A DNA stretch of 13,781 bases from Dokdonella sp. (GTDB lineage Bacteria; Pseudomonadota; Gammaproteobacteria; Xanthomonadales; Rhodanobacteraceae), in the NCBI GenBank assembly GCA_030150315.1, contig JASLGB010000078.1, positions 1 to 13,781 of the forward strand, written 5' to 3'. Under the pieces are notes generated by a model, which was given only the letters and a program-made list of their open reading frames with translations, had not been told where the DNA came from and searched no databases. A program made the translations under genes and the position numbers. Each line of letters opens with the position of its first letter. The stretch's first letter is position 1. Positions 1 through 6,842 of the stretch are shown piece after piece.

Positions 1-30
1 TCGGAGGTTCGAATCCTTCCGGGCGCGCCA
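1..30 (+). tRNA. 3' end of a tRNA, probably tRNA-Arg (5' part outside window)
   Basis: The T arm is complete. Stem bases 4-8 pair with 16-20 around the invariant TTCGAAT loop at 9-15. The 3' acceptor strand CGGGCGC (20-26 region), a discriminator G and an encoded CCA end at base 30. The acceptor implies a 5' strand of GCGCCCG, as in enterobacterial tRNA-Arg, and a G discriminator also fits Arg. The anticodon lies outside the window, so the amino acid is an inference. An intrinsic terminator follows directly. Confidence 0.85.
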
Positions 31-41
31 TATCGAAGAAG

Positions 42-71
42 AAAAAGGCCGGCCAATTCGCCGGCCTTTTT
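42..71 (+). terminator. Intrinsic terminator of the tRNA transcript
   Basis: A perfect 12-bp inverted repeat pairs bases 42-53 with 60-71 around a 6-nt loop (CAATTC). The core is GGCCGGC/GCCGGCC, with A5 upstream and a T run at 67-72. It sits 11 bp after the tRNA CCA, so it most likely ends the tRNA transcript and insulates the gene downstream. Confidence 0.9.
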
Positions 72-228
72 TGTGCCCGCGATTCCTGTGCCCGCACTGT
101 CCCTGTGCGCACACATCTGTTGTTGCGCGCTTCTTGCGCGCATGCCTCGCGCACATGACTGCGCGCCGACCCTGCTGCGCCAAACCGACGCACAGCGCCA
201 CTCGCTGCCGCACGCAAGCGACAACGCC

Positions 229-240
229 TATACTCGAGAC
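229..240 (+). promoter_or_regulatory. Probable -10 element giving a leaderless sco transcript
   Basis: TATACT at 229-234 matches the sigma70 -10 consensus at 5 of 6 positions. Exactly 6 nt (CGAGAC) separate it from the ATG at 241, so initiation at the usual distance would put +1 on the start codon. No Shine-Dalgarno sequence precedes that ATG. The -35 is poor: CTGCCG at 205-210 with an 18-bp spacer. Confidence 0.5.
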
Positions 241-879
241 ATGACTCCCGTACGAATGTCCGGCCGCGTCTCCGCGACGTGGCTCATCCTAATTGCGGCC
301 CTTGCAGCCGGTGTCGGCCTCTGGATCGGCCTGCGCCAGCAGCAATCGACTGCGCTCCCTCCTCTCGAGGCAGGCATTGCCTACCCGGCACCGCGCGCAC
401 TGCCCGACTTCACGCTCACGCGCGGCAATGGATCGCCGCTGACACTGAACGACTGGAAAGGCCACTGGACCGTCGTGTTCTTCGGCTTCACCAATTGCCC
501 GGACGTCTGTCCGACCACGATGACTACGCTCAAGCAGGTGCACCAGCGACTGGCCGACGCCGGCCTGAAGGATCGCGTGCGCTTCACCTTCGTGTCAGTC
601 GATCCCGAACGCGACACGCCGGAACTGCTCACGCGCTACGTCGGCTATTTCAGCAAAGACTTCATCGCAGCGACCGGCCCCGATGAAGTGCTGCAGCCAC
701 TCACGCGAGCGCTGGGGCTGATCTATGCGCGCGGCGAGCCGAAGGACGGAACCTACTCCGTCGACCACAGCGCGTCGGTGGTGCTGATCGATCCGGCCGG
801 CCACGAGGTCGCGCTTTTCCGACCGCCGTTCGATGCCGCGAAGATGGCGTCCGACCTCCAGAAACTTGCCGGACCTTGA
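241..879 (+). CDS. SCO1/SenC family copper chaperone for cytochrome c oxidase
   Basis: SCO proteins are membrane-anchored thioredoxin-fold proteins that deliver copper to, or reduce, the CuA site of cytochrome c oxidase subunit II on the periplasmic side. From ATG 241 the protein is 212 aa. Residues 12-30 form an N-terminal membrane anchor. The thioredoxin fold starts at about 53. The copper-binding CxxxC is C86-P-D-V-C90 in a TNCPDVCP context, followed by VSVDPERDTPE (118-128), and the distal copper ligand is H176 in SVDHSAS. All three ligands are present, so the protein should be functional. The open frame continues upstream to 73, but that extension is Cys/Arg-rich and low in family character. 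A -10 box ends 6 nt before ATG 241, which supports this start; ATG 256 is also possible. The psd gene follows after 6 bp, so the two are probably cotranscribed. No oxidase gene is visible in the window. Confidence 0.93.
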   Translation: MTPVRMSGRVSATWLILIAALAAGVGLWIGLRQQQSTALPPLEAGIAYPAPRALPDFTLTRGNGSPLTLNDWKGHWTVVFFGFTNCPDVCPTTMTTLKQVHQRLADAGLKDRVRFTFVSVDPERDTPELLTRYVGYFSKDFIAATGPDEVLQPLTRALGLIYARGEPKDGTYSVDHSASVVLIDPAGHEVALFRPPFDAAKMASDLQKLAGP

Positions 880-885
880 CCCTCG

Positions 886-1740
886 ATGAGCCTTGCCGTC
901 CTTTTCCAGTATCTCGTTCCGCAGAAAACCCTTTCGGCCATCGTGCGCTGGGCCACGCGCCGCACCTTCGCGCCGTGGAAGAACTTCCTGATCCGGCGCA
1001 TCGTGCGCAGCTACAACGTGAACATGGATGAGGCGGCCGAGACCGACCTTTCGGCCTATCCGCACTTCAATGCGTTCTTCACGCGCGCGCTCAAGCCGGG
1101 CGCGCGACCGCAGGCAAGCGCGCCGGACGCGATCCTGTGCCCGGCCGATGGCCGCGTCAGCCAGGCCGGCCGCATCACCGCCGGCCGCCTGATGCAGGCG
1201 AAGGGGCGCGACTACACTGCCGCGGAGCTGCTCGCCGACCCGGACGCCGCCGCCGTCTATGCCGACGGCAGCTTCGCCACGATCTATCTGTCGCCGCGCG
1301 ACTACCACCGCCTGCACATGCCACTGGCCGGCGAGCTGCTGGAAACCGTGCATGTGCCCGGCCGCCTGTTCAGCGTGGCGCCGTTTGCGGTGGAAGGCAT
1401 CGACCGCGTGTTTGCGCGCAACGAGCGGCTGGTCTGCCATTTCCGCGGCGAGAACGGCCCCTTCGTCGTGGTACTGGTCGGCGCCATGCTGGTTTCCGGC
1501 ATCGAAACCGTCTGGGGCGGCGTGGAAGTGCCGCCTTATGCGACGCAGATCACACGCCGCGACTGGCGCGGGCGTGACATCCACCTCGATCGCGGCGCGG
1601 AACTGGGCCGTTTCAACATGGGCTCGACGGCGATCGTGCTGCTTCCGGCCTCCCTCGGGACGTTCGACTCAACGCTGGAACCCGAGCAGGCCGTGCGTGT
1701 CGGCGAGGCCATAGGCCGTTTGACACAGGTCAAAATCTGA
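886..1740 (+). CDS. psd: Phosphatidylserine decarboxylase proenzyme
   Basis: Converts phosphatidylserine to phosphatidylethanolamine at the inner membrane, the last step of PE synthesis. At 284 aa it matches the usual prokaryotic type I length. The proenzyme cleaves itself at the GST motif, seen here as M-G246-S247-T (E. coli has LGST); S247 becomes the pyruvoyl cofactor of the small alpha subunit. The triad known from E. coli (Asp90, His147, Ser254) corresponds to D88 in CPADGR, H144 in DYHRLHMP and S247. Other family signatures are FNAFFTRALKPGARP (61-75) and VGAMLVSGIETVWGG (198-212). The start lies 6 bp after the sco stop and has no clear ribosome binding site, suggesting translational coupling. 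The operon partner has no obvious biochemical link beyond both acting at the membrane. Confidence 0.97.
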   Translation: MSLAVLFQYLVPQKTLSAIVRWATRRTFAPWKNFLIRRIVRSYNVNMDEAAETDLSAYPHFNAFFTRALKPGARPQASAPDAILCPADGRVSQAGRITAGRLMQAKGRDYTAAELLADPDAAAVYADGSFATIYLSPRDYHRLHMPLAGELLETVHVPGRLFSVAPFAVEGIDRVFARNERLVCHFRGENGPFVVVLVGAMLVSGIETVWGGVEVPPYATQITRRDWRGRDIHLDRGAELGRFNMGSTAIVLLPASLGTFDSTLEPEQAVRVGEAIGRLTQVKI

Positions 1741-1793
1741 CAAGAGTGGACAATTTGTGACGCGCGCAGCGCCCACAACGCGGACAAAGGCAT

Positions 1794-1799
1794 TAGTAT
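1794..1799 (+). promoter_or_regulatory. Weak candidate -10 box for the 1857 gene
   Basis: TAGTAT at 1794-1799 matches TATAAT at 4 of 6 positions and lies in the 116-bp gap after psd. No convincing -35 lies at 16-18 bp; CCCACA at 1772-1777 matches only 3 of 6. If real, it gives a leader of about 50 nt, and the downstream gene would not depend on the sco-psd transcript. Confidence 0.3.
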
Positions 1800-1846
1800 C
1801 CTCCCGCCCGGCGCTGGTCCCGCGGTCCGGTCCAGCCCGAAATCCC

Positions 1847-1852
1847 AGGAGG
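1847..1852 (+). promoter_or_regulatory. Strong Shine-Dalgarno sequence
   Basis: AGGAGG, extending to AGGAGGAG, lies 4 nt before ATG 1857. It is the best ribosome binding site in the window and fixes the start of the small unknown gene. It also suggests that gene is well translated. Confidence 0.85.
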
Positions 1853-1856
1853 AGCC

Positions 1857-2294
1857 ATGCAGTTCGTTACCCGCCTGATTGCGCTCACGCGCGCAATGCA
1901 ACTGCGCAGGCAGTACCGCGAAATCACCAAGTCACTGGAGCAACTGCCGGCCAGTGCGCGCCGTCAGCTCGCCGCGATCGCGCTGCGTGAGTTCTCGGTC
2001 GCGTCCAAGAGCGAATTCCCGCACCTGTACGGAACGCCGCCGGAAGAAAAATACCGCGCCTGGGGCAGCGGAACGGATATCGGCATCGAGCGCATGCGCT
2101 CGGACAACCTGCAGGTGCGTCTGCGCGGCATCGCGCTCTGGCTGGCGGTTGCCTACCACGAAACCAAGGATTCGCCGTTCGGCGAACAGCAGGAAATGCA
2201 CCGCCAGCTGATGCGTGCGCTGCGCGCCCTGAGGGAAACCATTCCCGCCAGCGACCCCAATCGCTGGATGCTCGACAACGCCGAAGCCGCCTGA
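1857..2294 (+). CDS. Small conserved-looking protein of unknown function
   Basis: I do not recognise this 145-aa protein. It is soluble by appearance: no signal peptide, no membrane segment and no cysteine. It looks almost entirely alpha-helical. The N-terminal 35 residues are basic (many Arg/Lys, a QLRRQYREITKSLEQL helix). The middle holds a Pro/Gly/aromatic stretch, FPHLYGTPPEEKYRAWGSG (54-72). The C-terminal half has helix-rich segments (RLRGIALWLAVAYHETKD and MHRQLMRALRALRE). Codon use and GC bias match the neighbours. A near-ideal AGGAGG and a separate leader argue that it is expressed. It stands alone between psd and a convergent transglycosylase gene. The helical, basic character would suit a protein- or nucleic-acid-binding accessory role, but that is only a guess. 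Confidence 0.75.
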   Translation: MQFVTRLIALTRAMQLRRQYREITKSLEQLPASARRQLAAIALREFSVASKSEFPHLYGTPPEEKYRAWGSGTDIGIERMRSDNLQVRLRGIALWLAVAYHETKDSPFGEQQEMHRQLMRALRALRETIPASDPNRWMLDNAEAA

Positions 2295-2301
2295 TCCGTC
2301 G

Positions 2302-2353
2302 CGGCTCGCACGGGGCGAGCCGGCGATTGGATGTCGCGGGGCACCTGCCCCGC
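2302..2353. terminator. Two tandem hairpins between convergent genes
   Basis: Hairpin 1 (2302-2322) pairs CGGCTCGC with GCGAGCCG around ACGGG. Hairpin 2 (2336-2353) pairs GCGGGGC with GCCCCGC around ACCT. They fill the 79-bp gap between the 1857 gene stop and the convergent transglycosylase stop. Neither has a T tract, so they may act as weak or Rho-assisted terminators, or as mRNA 3'-end protectors for either strand. Confidence 0.5.
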
Positions 2354-2373
2354 CCGGATGCGCCCGCCGCCGC

Positions 2374-3879
2374 TCAGCGCGCCGCGCAGCCCGACAACGT
2401 CAGCACCTGACCGGGCTTGATCGCGTAGCGCGGCGCGCGCAGGCCATTGGCCGCCGCGATCTGCTTCACGCTGCAGCCGGATCGCCCCGCGATCGCCGTC
2501 AGCGTATCGCCCTTGCGCACGGTCACCGACCGGTCTTTCGACTTCGCCGCCGGCACGGCGCCGCGCGCCAATGCCACCGGTGGTGGTGACGGCACTACGG
2601 CAGCGTGCAATTCCTGCGCAAGTGTCGGCCAACGCCCTTCGGCACACTGTCGCGCGTAGACCGCCTCCAGTGCCTGCGGAACCTTCAGCTTTGCCCCGAC
2701 CGGCTCGCGCTGCTGCGGGTCGAGATGCGGGTTGAGGTTGCGCAACGTGCGGAACCATCCGCCATGAGCCTCGTCGCGCTGACCAAGGCAAATCGTCAGC
2801 TCCGCGATGGATGCCGGACGCGACAGCGTGATGCTGCCTTCGCCGGCGGGCAGCTTCGGGAACTGCAGGTTGTAGCGCTCCGGGTGCAGGAACAGCCACG
2901 CCGCGGCCAGCACGGACGGAACGTATTCGCGGGTTTCCTGCGAGACGCCGAAATAGATCTGCGGATCCCAGAAACTGAGCGCGTTCGCGCCGCGCCCGGC
3001 GCGGCGTGCCATCGCGCCCTCGCCGCCGTTGTAGGCGCCGATGACCAGTTCCAGGTTGTTGTTGAAGATCGCCAGCTGCTCGTTGACGTAGGCCGCATTC
3101 GCCCGCGCCGACAGCCGTGGATCGAAGCGCTGGTCGAAGCCGTCCACGGTCGACAGGCCAAAGCGCAGACCGGTCGCATACATGAACTGCAACGGGCCGG
3201 ACGCGCCCGAGCGCGACACCGCGTGCACGCGACCGCCCGACTCCTTCGCCAGCATGCCGAACAGCAACGCCTCCGGCAGGCCGGCCTTGTGGTACTCGGG
3301 CCACATCTGCGCGCGCATGTACTGATAGTTGTCCCACGCCGTCATCAGGAAGGGCCGGTACTGCGTCAGCCATTCCTCCAGCGCGGCCTTGACCGGCTCG
3401 TTCACCGCGATGACTTCGCTCAGTTCACGCCCCTTCAGCAGCGTCACCGAGCGCCCGAGCTGCGGCATCTGCCGCACGGCAGGCGAATCGGATCGGCCCG
3501 AATCGGCGATCTCGCCGGCGATCGGCGATGCTTCCTCGGTCACGCCATCGCCGATGCCCTGGCGCAGCAGGGCGTCGAAGCCGGCGACAAAACGCTGCTG
3601 ATCACAGCCGGCCTGCTGGGAGCAGGCTGTAGCCGCCGCGCGCAGATCGTCCAGCGCGGCCTTCATCTCGGACTGGGCCTTCTCGGTTTCCCCTGCACGC
3701 GCCGCGGCGAGCCCTTCGGCATAGCGCTGGCTGTCGCGATCGAGCCGTGCGTACAACGCGGCGGCGGCTTCGTCGACGCCATTCTTCGCCGTGCCCGGTT
3801 TGCGTGCCTGCGGTCCGCCGGCACAGGCGGCGAGCAGGGTCGTGGCAATCGCGACGGCAAGACGGGACATCGAAGACAT
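2374..3879 (-). CDS. Lipoprotein lytic transglycosylase (MltD-like, GH23) with C-terminal LysM
   Basis: Predicted to cleave peptidoglycan glycan strands by lytic transglycosylation from an outer-membrane lipid anchor. From ATG 3879 (501 aa) there is a lipoprotein signal with lipobox L16-A-A-C19. An Ala/Gln-rich helical region covers about 35-175. The SLT/GH23 domain is at about 185-345: catalytic E213 in AKESGG, then SGASGPLQFM (224-233) and GAYNGGEGAM (281-290). Residues 356-402 resemble a degenerate LysM (NLNPHL, GAKLKVP), and a clear LysM is at 452-496 (VRKGDTLTAIAG ... AIKPGQVLTL). E. coli MltD has the same order of catalytic domain then LysM. The frame stays open to 3927, but those 16 residues would precede the signal peptide, so the ATG at 3879 (or 3870) is the start; its ribosome binding site is only a weak GCGGAA. 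It is divergent from the ATPase gene, with a 28-bp dyad between them. Confidence 0.92.
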   Translation of the reverse strand: MSSMSRLAVAIATTLLAACAGGPQARKPGTAKNGVDEAAAALYARLDRDSQRYAEGLAAARAGETEKAQSEMKAALDDLRAAATACSQQAGCDQQRFVAGFDALLRQGIGDGVTEEASPIAGEIADSGRSDSPAVRQMPQLGRSVTLLKGRELSEVIAVNEPVKAALEEWLTQYRPFLMTAWDNYQYMRAQMWPEYHKAGLPEALLFGMLAKESGGRVHAVSRSGASGPLQFMYATGLRFGLSTVDGFDQRFDPRLSARANAAYVNEQLAIFNNNLELVIGAYNGGEGAMARRAGRGANALSFWDPQIYFGVSQETREYVPSVLAAAWLFLHPERYNLQFPKLPAGEGSITLSRPASIAELTICLGQRDEAHGGWFRTLRNLNPHLDPQQREPVGAKLKVPQALEAVYARQCAEGRWPTLAQELHAAVVPSPPPVALARGAVPAAKSKDRSVTVRKGDTLTAIAGRSGCSVKQIAAANGLRAPRYAIKPGQVLTLSGCAAR

Positions 3880-3903
3880 CGGGCAGATTCCGCTGGAGAT
3901 ACG

Positions 3904-3931
3904 AAGCTTGGCACGGTACCCCGCCAAGCTT
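3904..3931. promoter_or_regulatory. 28-bp dyad in the divergent intergenic region (operator candidate)
   Basis: AAGCTTGGC (3904-3912) is repeated inverted as GCCAAGCTT (3923-3931), and the centre is the palindrome GGTACC (3915-3920). Only the two position pairs flanking the centre are mismatched, so 24 of 28 bases are symmetric. It lies 25 bp upstream of the transglycosylase start and about 75 bp upstream of the ATPase start. A symmetric site there suits a dimeric repressor or activator of both genes; an RNA hairpin is the alternative. Confidence 0.5.
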
Positions 3932-3964
3932 TGTCACGGCAACCGGCGACGCGTGAATCATCGC

Positions 3965-3970
3965 TACAAT
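3965..3970 (+). promoter_or_regulatory. Candidate -10 box for the HerA-like gene
   Basis: TACAAT (3965-3970) matches the -10 consensus at 5 of 6 positions. It would start RNA near 3977, giving a leader of about 29 nt before GTG 4006. A second box, TATACC (3976-3981), lies 6 nt before the alternative GTG 3988. No good -35 stands at 16-18 bp from either, so an activator may be needed. Confidence 0.4.
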
Positions 3971-4005
3971 CCGGGTATACCGACATCGTGCAGAGGGGCG
4001 ACATC

Positions 4006-5502
4006 GTGAGCGACATCCTGATCGGCAAGGGCGAGGAAAACGTCTACCTGTTGCCCAAGTACGCCAACCGCCACGGCATGGTGGCCGGCGCGACCGGCAC
4101 CGGGAAATCCGTCTCGCTGATGCTGCTTGCCGAAGGCTTCTCCAAGCTCGGCGTCCCGGTGTTCCTGGCCGACGTGAAGGGCGATTTCGCCGGCCTGTCG
4201 CAGCCCGGCGTGATGAGCGAAAAGCTGAAGGCGCGCCTGGAAAAACTCGGCGTCACCGATTGGGCACCGATGGCCAATCCGGTCGTGTTCTGGGACATCT
4301 ACGGCAAGGCCGGCCATCCGGTTCGCACGACGATCTCGGAGATGGGCCCGACCCTGCTCACCCGACTGCTGGAACTGAACGACACCCAGGCCGGCGTGCT
4401 CGAAGTCGTGTTCAAGGCCGCCGATGACGAAGGCCTGCTGCTGCTCGACCTCAAGGACCTGCGCTCGATGCTGACCTTCGCCAGCGAGAACGCGAAGGAG
4501 ATCTCGCAGCGTTACGGCCTGATCTCGACGGCATCGATCGCGGCGATCCAGCGCGCACTGCTGTCGCTGGAGCAGGCCGGCGGCGACGCCTTCTTCGGCG
4601 AGCCGGCGCTGGAGCTGGCCGACTTCATGCGCCAGGACATGTCCGGGCGCGGCATCGTCAACATCCTTTCCGCCGACCAGCTGGTCCTCAAGCCCAAGCT
4701 CTACACCACCTTCCTGCTGTGGATGCTGTCGGAGTTGTTCGAGACGTTGCCGGAAGTCGGCGACCTCGATCGCCCGAAGATGGTGTTCTTCTTCGATGAA
4801 GCGCACTTGCTGTTCAACGATGCGCCTGCCGCGCTGCGCCAGCGCGTGGAGCAGGTTGTGCGACTGATCCGCTCCAAGGGCATCGGCGTGTATTTCTGCT
4901 CGCAGAACCCGGACGACCTGCCCGACGTCATCCTCGGCCAGATGGGCAGCCGCATCCAGCACGCCCTGCGCGCATTCACGCCGCGCGACCAGAAGGCGGT
5001 CAAGGCTGCAGCGGAAACCTTCGCGCCGAACCCGAAGATCAAGGTCGCCGAGGCGATCACCCAGCTGGGCGTTGGCGAGGCACTGGTCTCGACGCTGCAG
5101 GAAGGCGGCAAGCCGATGCCGGTGGAACAAGTGCTGGTCGCCACGCCGTGCTGCCGCATCGGCACGATCACCGACGAAGAACGCGCGACGGTGCGCTCGC
5201 GTTCGCCGGTCGGCGGCAAGTACGACACGATGATCGACCGCGAATCCGCCTTCGAGATCCTCGAGGCGCGCGCCAGGGAATCGGCGGCCACCGCCGAAAC
5301 GACCGCTGCCGCGAAGAAGGGCGGCGCGGCCGCACCGGCCGATGGCGGCTGGATGGACGTGGCCAAGGGCATGCTGTTCGGTACCGGCCGCCGTCAGGGC
5401 ATGGTCGAGGCGATGGCGAAGTCGGCCGCGCGCAACGCGGGCAACCGGCTTGGCAACGCGCTGCTGCGCGGCGTGCTCGGCTCGCTGACCAAGAAGCGCT
5501 GA
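4006..5502 (+). CDS. HerA-like / DUF853 (YjgR family) P-loop ATPase
   Basis: A FtsK/HerA-superfamily ATPase of the YjgR group, whose cellular role is poorly defined; HerA relatives translocate DNA as hexamers. From GTG 4006 it is 498 aa, the usual size for this family. Walker A is GATGTGKS (28-35), Walker B is VFFFDEAH (260-267, D264 and E265), and there is a polar SQNPDDLPD sensor-like segment (299-307). A conserved ILGQMGSRIQHALRAFTPRDQKA stretch (309-331) probably carries the arginine finger. An Ala-rich linker (about 424-446) leads to a basic C-terminal tail. GTG 4006 has GAGGGG 7 nt upstream; GTG 3988 is a second in-frame start without such a site. The frame is open far upstream (to 2605), but that stretch is antisense to the transglycosylase gene and is not coding. 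The next gene starts 49 bp downstream on the same strand. Confidence 0.93.
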   Translation: MSDILIGKGEENVYLLPKYANRHGMVAGATGTGKSVSLMLLAEGFSKLGVPVFLADVKGDFAGLSQPGVMSEKLKARLEKLGVTDWAPMANPVVFWDIYGKAGHPVRTTISEMGPTLLTRLLELNDTQAGVLEVVFKAADDEGLLLLDLKDLRSMLTFASENAKEISQRYGLISTASIAAIQRALLSLEQAGGDAFFGEPALELADFMRQDMSGRGIVNILSADQLVLKPKLYTTFLLWMLSELFETLPEVGDLDRPKMVFFFDEAHLLFNDAPAALRQRVEQVVRLIRSKGIGVYFCSQNPDDLPDVILGQMGSRIQHALRAFTPRDQKAVKAAAETFAPNPKIKVAEAITQLGVGEALVSTLQEGGKPMPVEQVLVATPCCRIGTITDEERATVRSRSPVGGKYDTMIDRESAFEILEARARESAATAETTAAAKKGGAAAPADGGWMDVAKGMLFGTGRRQGMVEAMAKSAARNAGNRLGNALLRGVLGSLTKKR

Positions 5503-5551
5503 TCCGGCCAACCGGCACCACCCCTACCCCACCACTGGCAAGGCCACACCG

Positions 5552-6823
5552 ATGAACGACGCTCCGATCGTCCCGTTCTGGAATCGTCTGCGCGAGATTT
5601 CACTGTATCCACTGCACGCCGACGCGCTGCTGACGATCAGCGTGCTGGCGGTGTGCCATCTGGTCGGTTACCTGCCCGGCCTGATCGGCCTGATCGCCGA
5701 CCTCGTGGTCTGGGTGGCGGTGTACAAATACGCCTTCGAGTGCCTGCGCGCATCCGCCGATGGACGCCTGACGCCGCCGGAAGGCAGCGTCAATGTCGAC
5801 GACCAGACCGGCTGGAACCAGATCTGGCTGCAGGTCGTGTTCATCGCGATGGGCATCGCCGGCTTCCTGCTGCTCGGCCCGAAGGGCGGTATCGCCGTCC
5901 TGCTGCTGCTCGGCCTGTGCTGGCCGGCGGCAGTCATGTCGCTGGCGATGGACGAGAACCTGCTGCATGCGCTGAATCCGGCCACATGGTTTGCGGTGCT
6001 GACCCGGCTCGGCTGGCCTTACGTGGCGGTAGTGCTGCTGTACTTCGTGTTCTTTGCCAGCCAGCTGCAGGCACAGTCGCTCGCGCTCACGATACTGCCC
6101 GGATTCCTGGCGACCATTCTGGTCAGCCTGATCTCGCATTACGTCATCGTCGCCACCTTCCATCTGATGGGCTATCTGATCTACCAGTACCACGAGGAAA
6201 TCGGCTACGAGCCGTCGCGGGCACCGCTACCCTTGCGCAACGCCGCCACCGACCCGGATCAGGCCATCCTCGACGAAGCGGCGGGCTTCGTGCGCGAGGG
6301 CGATACGGACGCCGCGCGCGAATGTCTGGCGCAGCACCTGCGCTCGCGCGGCGGCAGCGAGGCGCTGCACGCGCAATACCGCAAGCTGCTTGCGATCGGC
6401 GAGCGGCGCGAGGAACAACTGCGCCACGGGCGCGAGTGGATCACGCTGCTGCTGGCGCAGGACAAGGATCGCCGCGCCGTCGAGGTGGCGCGCGAGTGCA
6501 TCGGTCTCGATCCGGCGTTCCAGCCCGCGTCGCCCGACGAGAACGGCCGGCTGGCGCAGAAGGCGGTGGAAATGGGCACAACGCAGGTCGCGCTGAAATT
6601 GCTGTCGGGCTTCCACAAGCGCCACCCGAAGCACCGCGACATTCCGCAGAACTACCTGCTCGCGGCCAAGCTGCTCGCCGAGCGCATGGGCAAGGACACC
6701 GAAGCACGCGCTCTGCTGCAACACCTGTCCGCGACCTACCCCGATCACCCGCTGGCCAAGGACATCGCCAGCTACCGCGACTTCCTCGATCGCCTCGCGG
6801 CACCAACGACCACGACGCCCTGA
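5552..6823 (+). CDS. Polytopic membrane protein with C-terminal helical-repeat (TPR-like) domain
   Basis: The function is not known to me. At 423 aa it has two halves. Residues 25-215 hold five or six membrane segments: 25-59 (one long or two short), 91-108, 112-130, 155-172 and 178-212. This layout recalls DUF4013-type membrane proteins. Residues 235-415 are soluble and helical, with TPR-like spacing: DTDAARECLAQHL, RAVEVARECIGLDP (309-321), TQVALKLLSGFHKRHPKH and EARALLQHLSATYPDHPLA (384-402), each followed by a Pro-containing turn. A Thr/Pro tail ends the protein. The N-terminus (NRLREISLYPLHADALL) is cytoplasmic by charge. The gene starts 49 bp after the HerA-like ATPase gene with only a weak AAGG-type site, so cotranscription is likely. 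The convergent rhomboid gene next door has the same membrane-plus-repeat build. Confidence 0.85.
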   Translation: MNDAPIVPFWNRLREISLYPLHADALLTISVLAVCHLVGYLPGLIGLIADLVVWVAVYKYAFECLRASADGRLTPPEGSVNVDDQTGWNQIWLQVVFIAMGIAGFLLLGPKGGIAVLLLLGLCWPAAVMSLAMDENLLHALNPATWFAVLTRLGWPYVAVVLLYFVFFASQLQAQSLALTILPGFLATILVSLISHYVIVATFHLMGYLIYQYHEEIGYEPSRAPLPLRNAATDPDQAILDEAAGFVREGDTDAARECLAQHLRSRGGSEALHAQYRKLLAIGERREEQLRHGREWITLLLAQDKDRRAVEVARECIGLDPAFQPASPDENGRLAQKAVEMGTTQVALKLLSGFHKRHPKHRDIPQNYLLAAKLLAERMGKDTEARALLQHLSATYPDHPLAKDIASYRDFLDRLAAPTTTTP

Positions 6824-6828
6824 AGAGT

Positions 6829-6840
6829 CCGGCGCGCCGG
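6829..6840. repeat. Perfect 12-bp palindrome between convergent stops
   Basis: CCGGCGCGCCGG fills 12 of the 19 bp separating the stop of the 5552 gene from the stop of the convergent rhomboid gene. It has no loop and no T tract, so it is at best a short, weak terminator hairpin. It could be chance in such GC-rich DNA. Confidence 0.4.
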
Positions 6841-6842
6841 CA

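Noticed and set aside
73..240. N-terminal extension of the SCO protein to a GTG at 73
   Set aside because: It would place a Cys/Arg-rich, non-signal-like 56 residues before the natural membrane anchor, and it overlaps a likely promoter and the end of the tRNA terminator.
3904..3920. AAGCTTGGCAC next to GGTACC looks like a cloning-vector polylinker junction
   Set aside because: Only about 11 bases match the familiar lacZ-alpha junction. The flanks do not continue as vector sequence, and the stretch is explained as one arm of a symmetric dyad in an intact intergenic region.
2605..4005. Long open frame continuing upstream of the HerA-like ATPase (467 extra codons)
   Set aside because: It is antisense to the transglycosylase gene, Arg/Gln/Leu-rich without domain features, and the ATPase fold with its ribosome binding site begins at 4006. 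Stop-free shadow frames are normal in GC-rich DNA.
3964..5511. 515-codon open frame on the minus strand opposite the HerA-like gene
   Set aside because: The composition (Arg, His, Gln-rich), the lack of motifs and the complete overlap with a well-supported ATPase gene mark it as a shadow.
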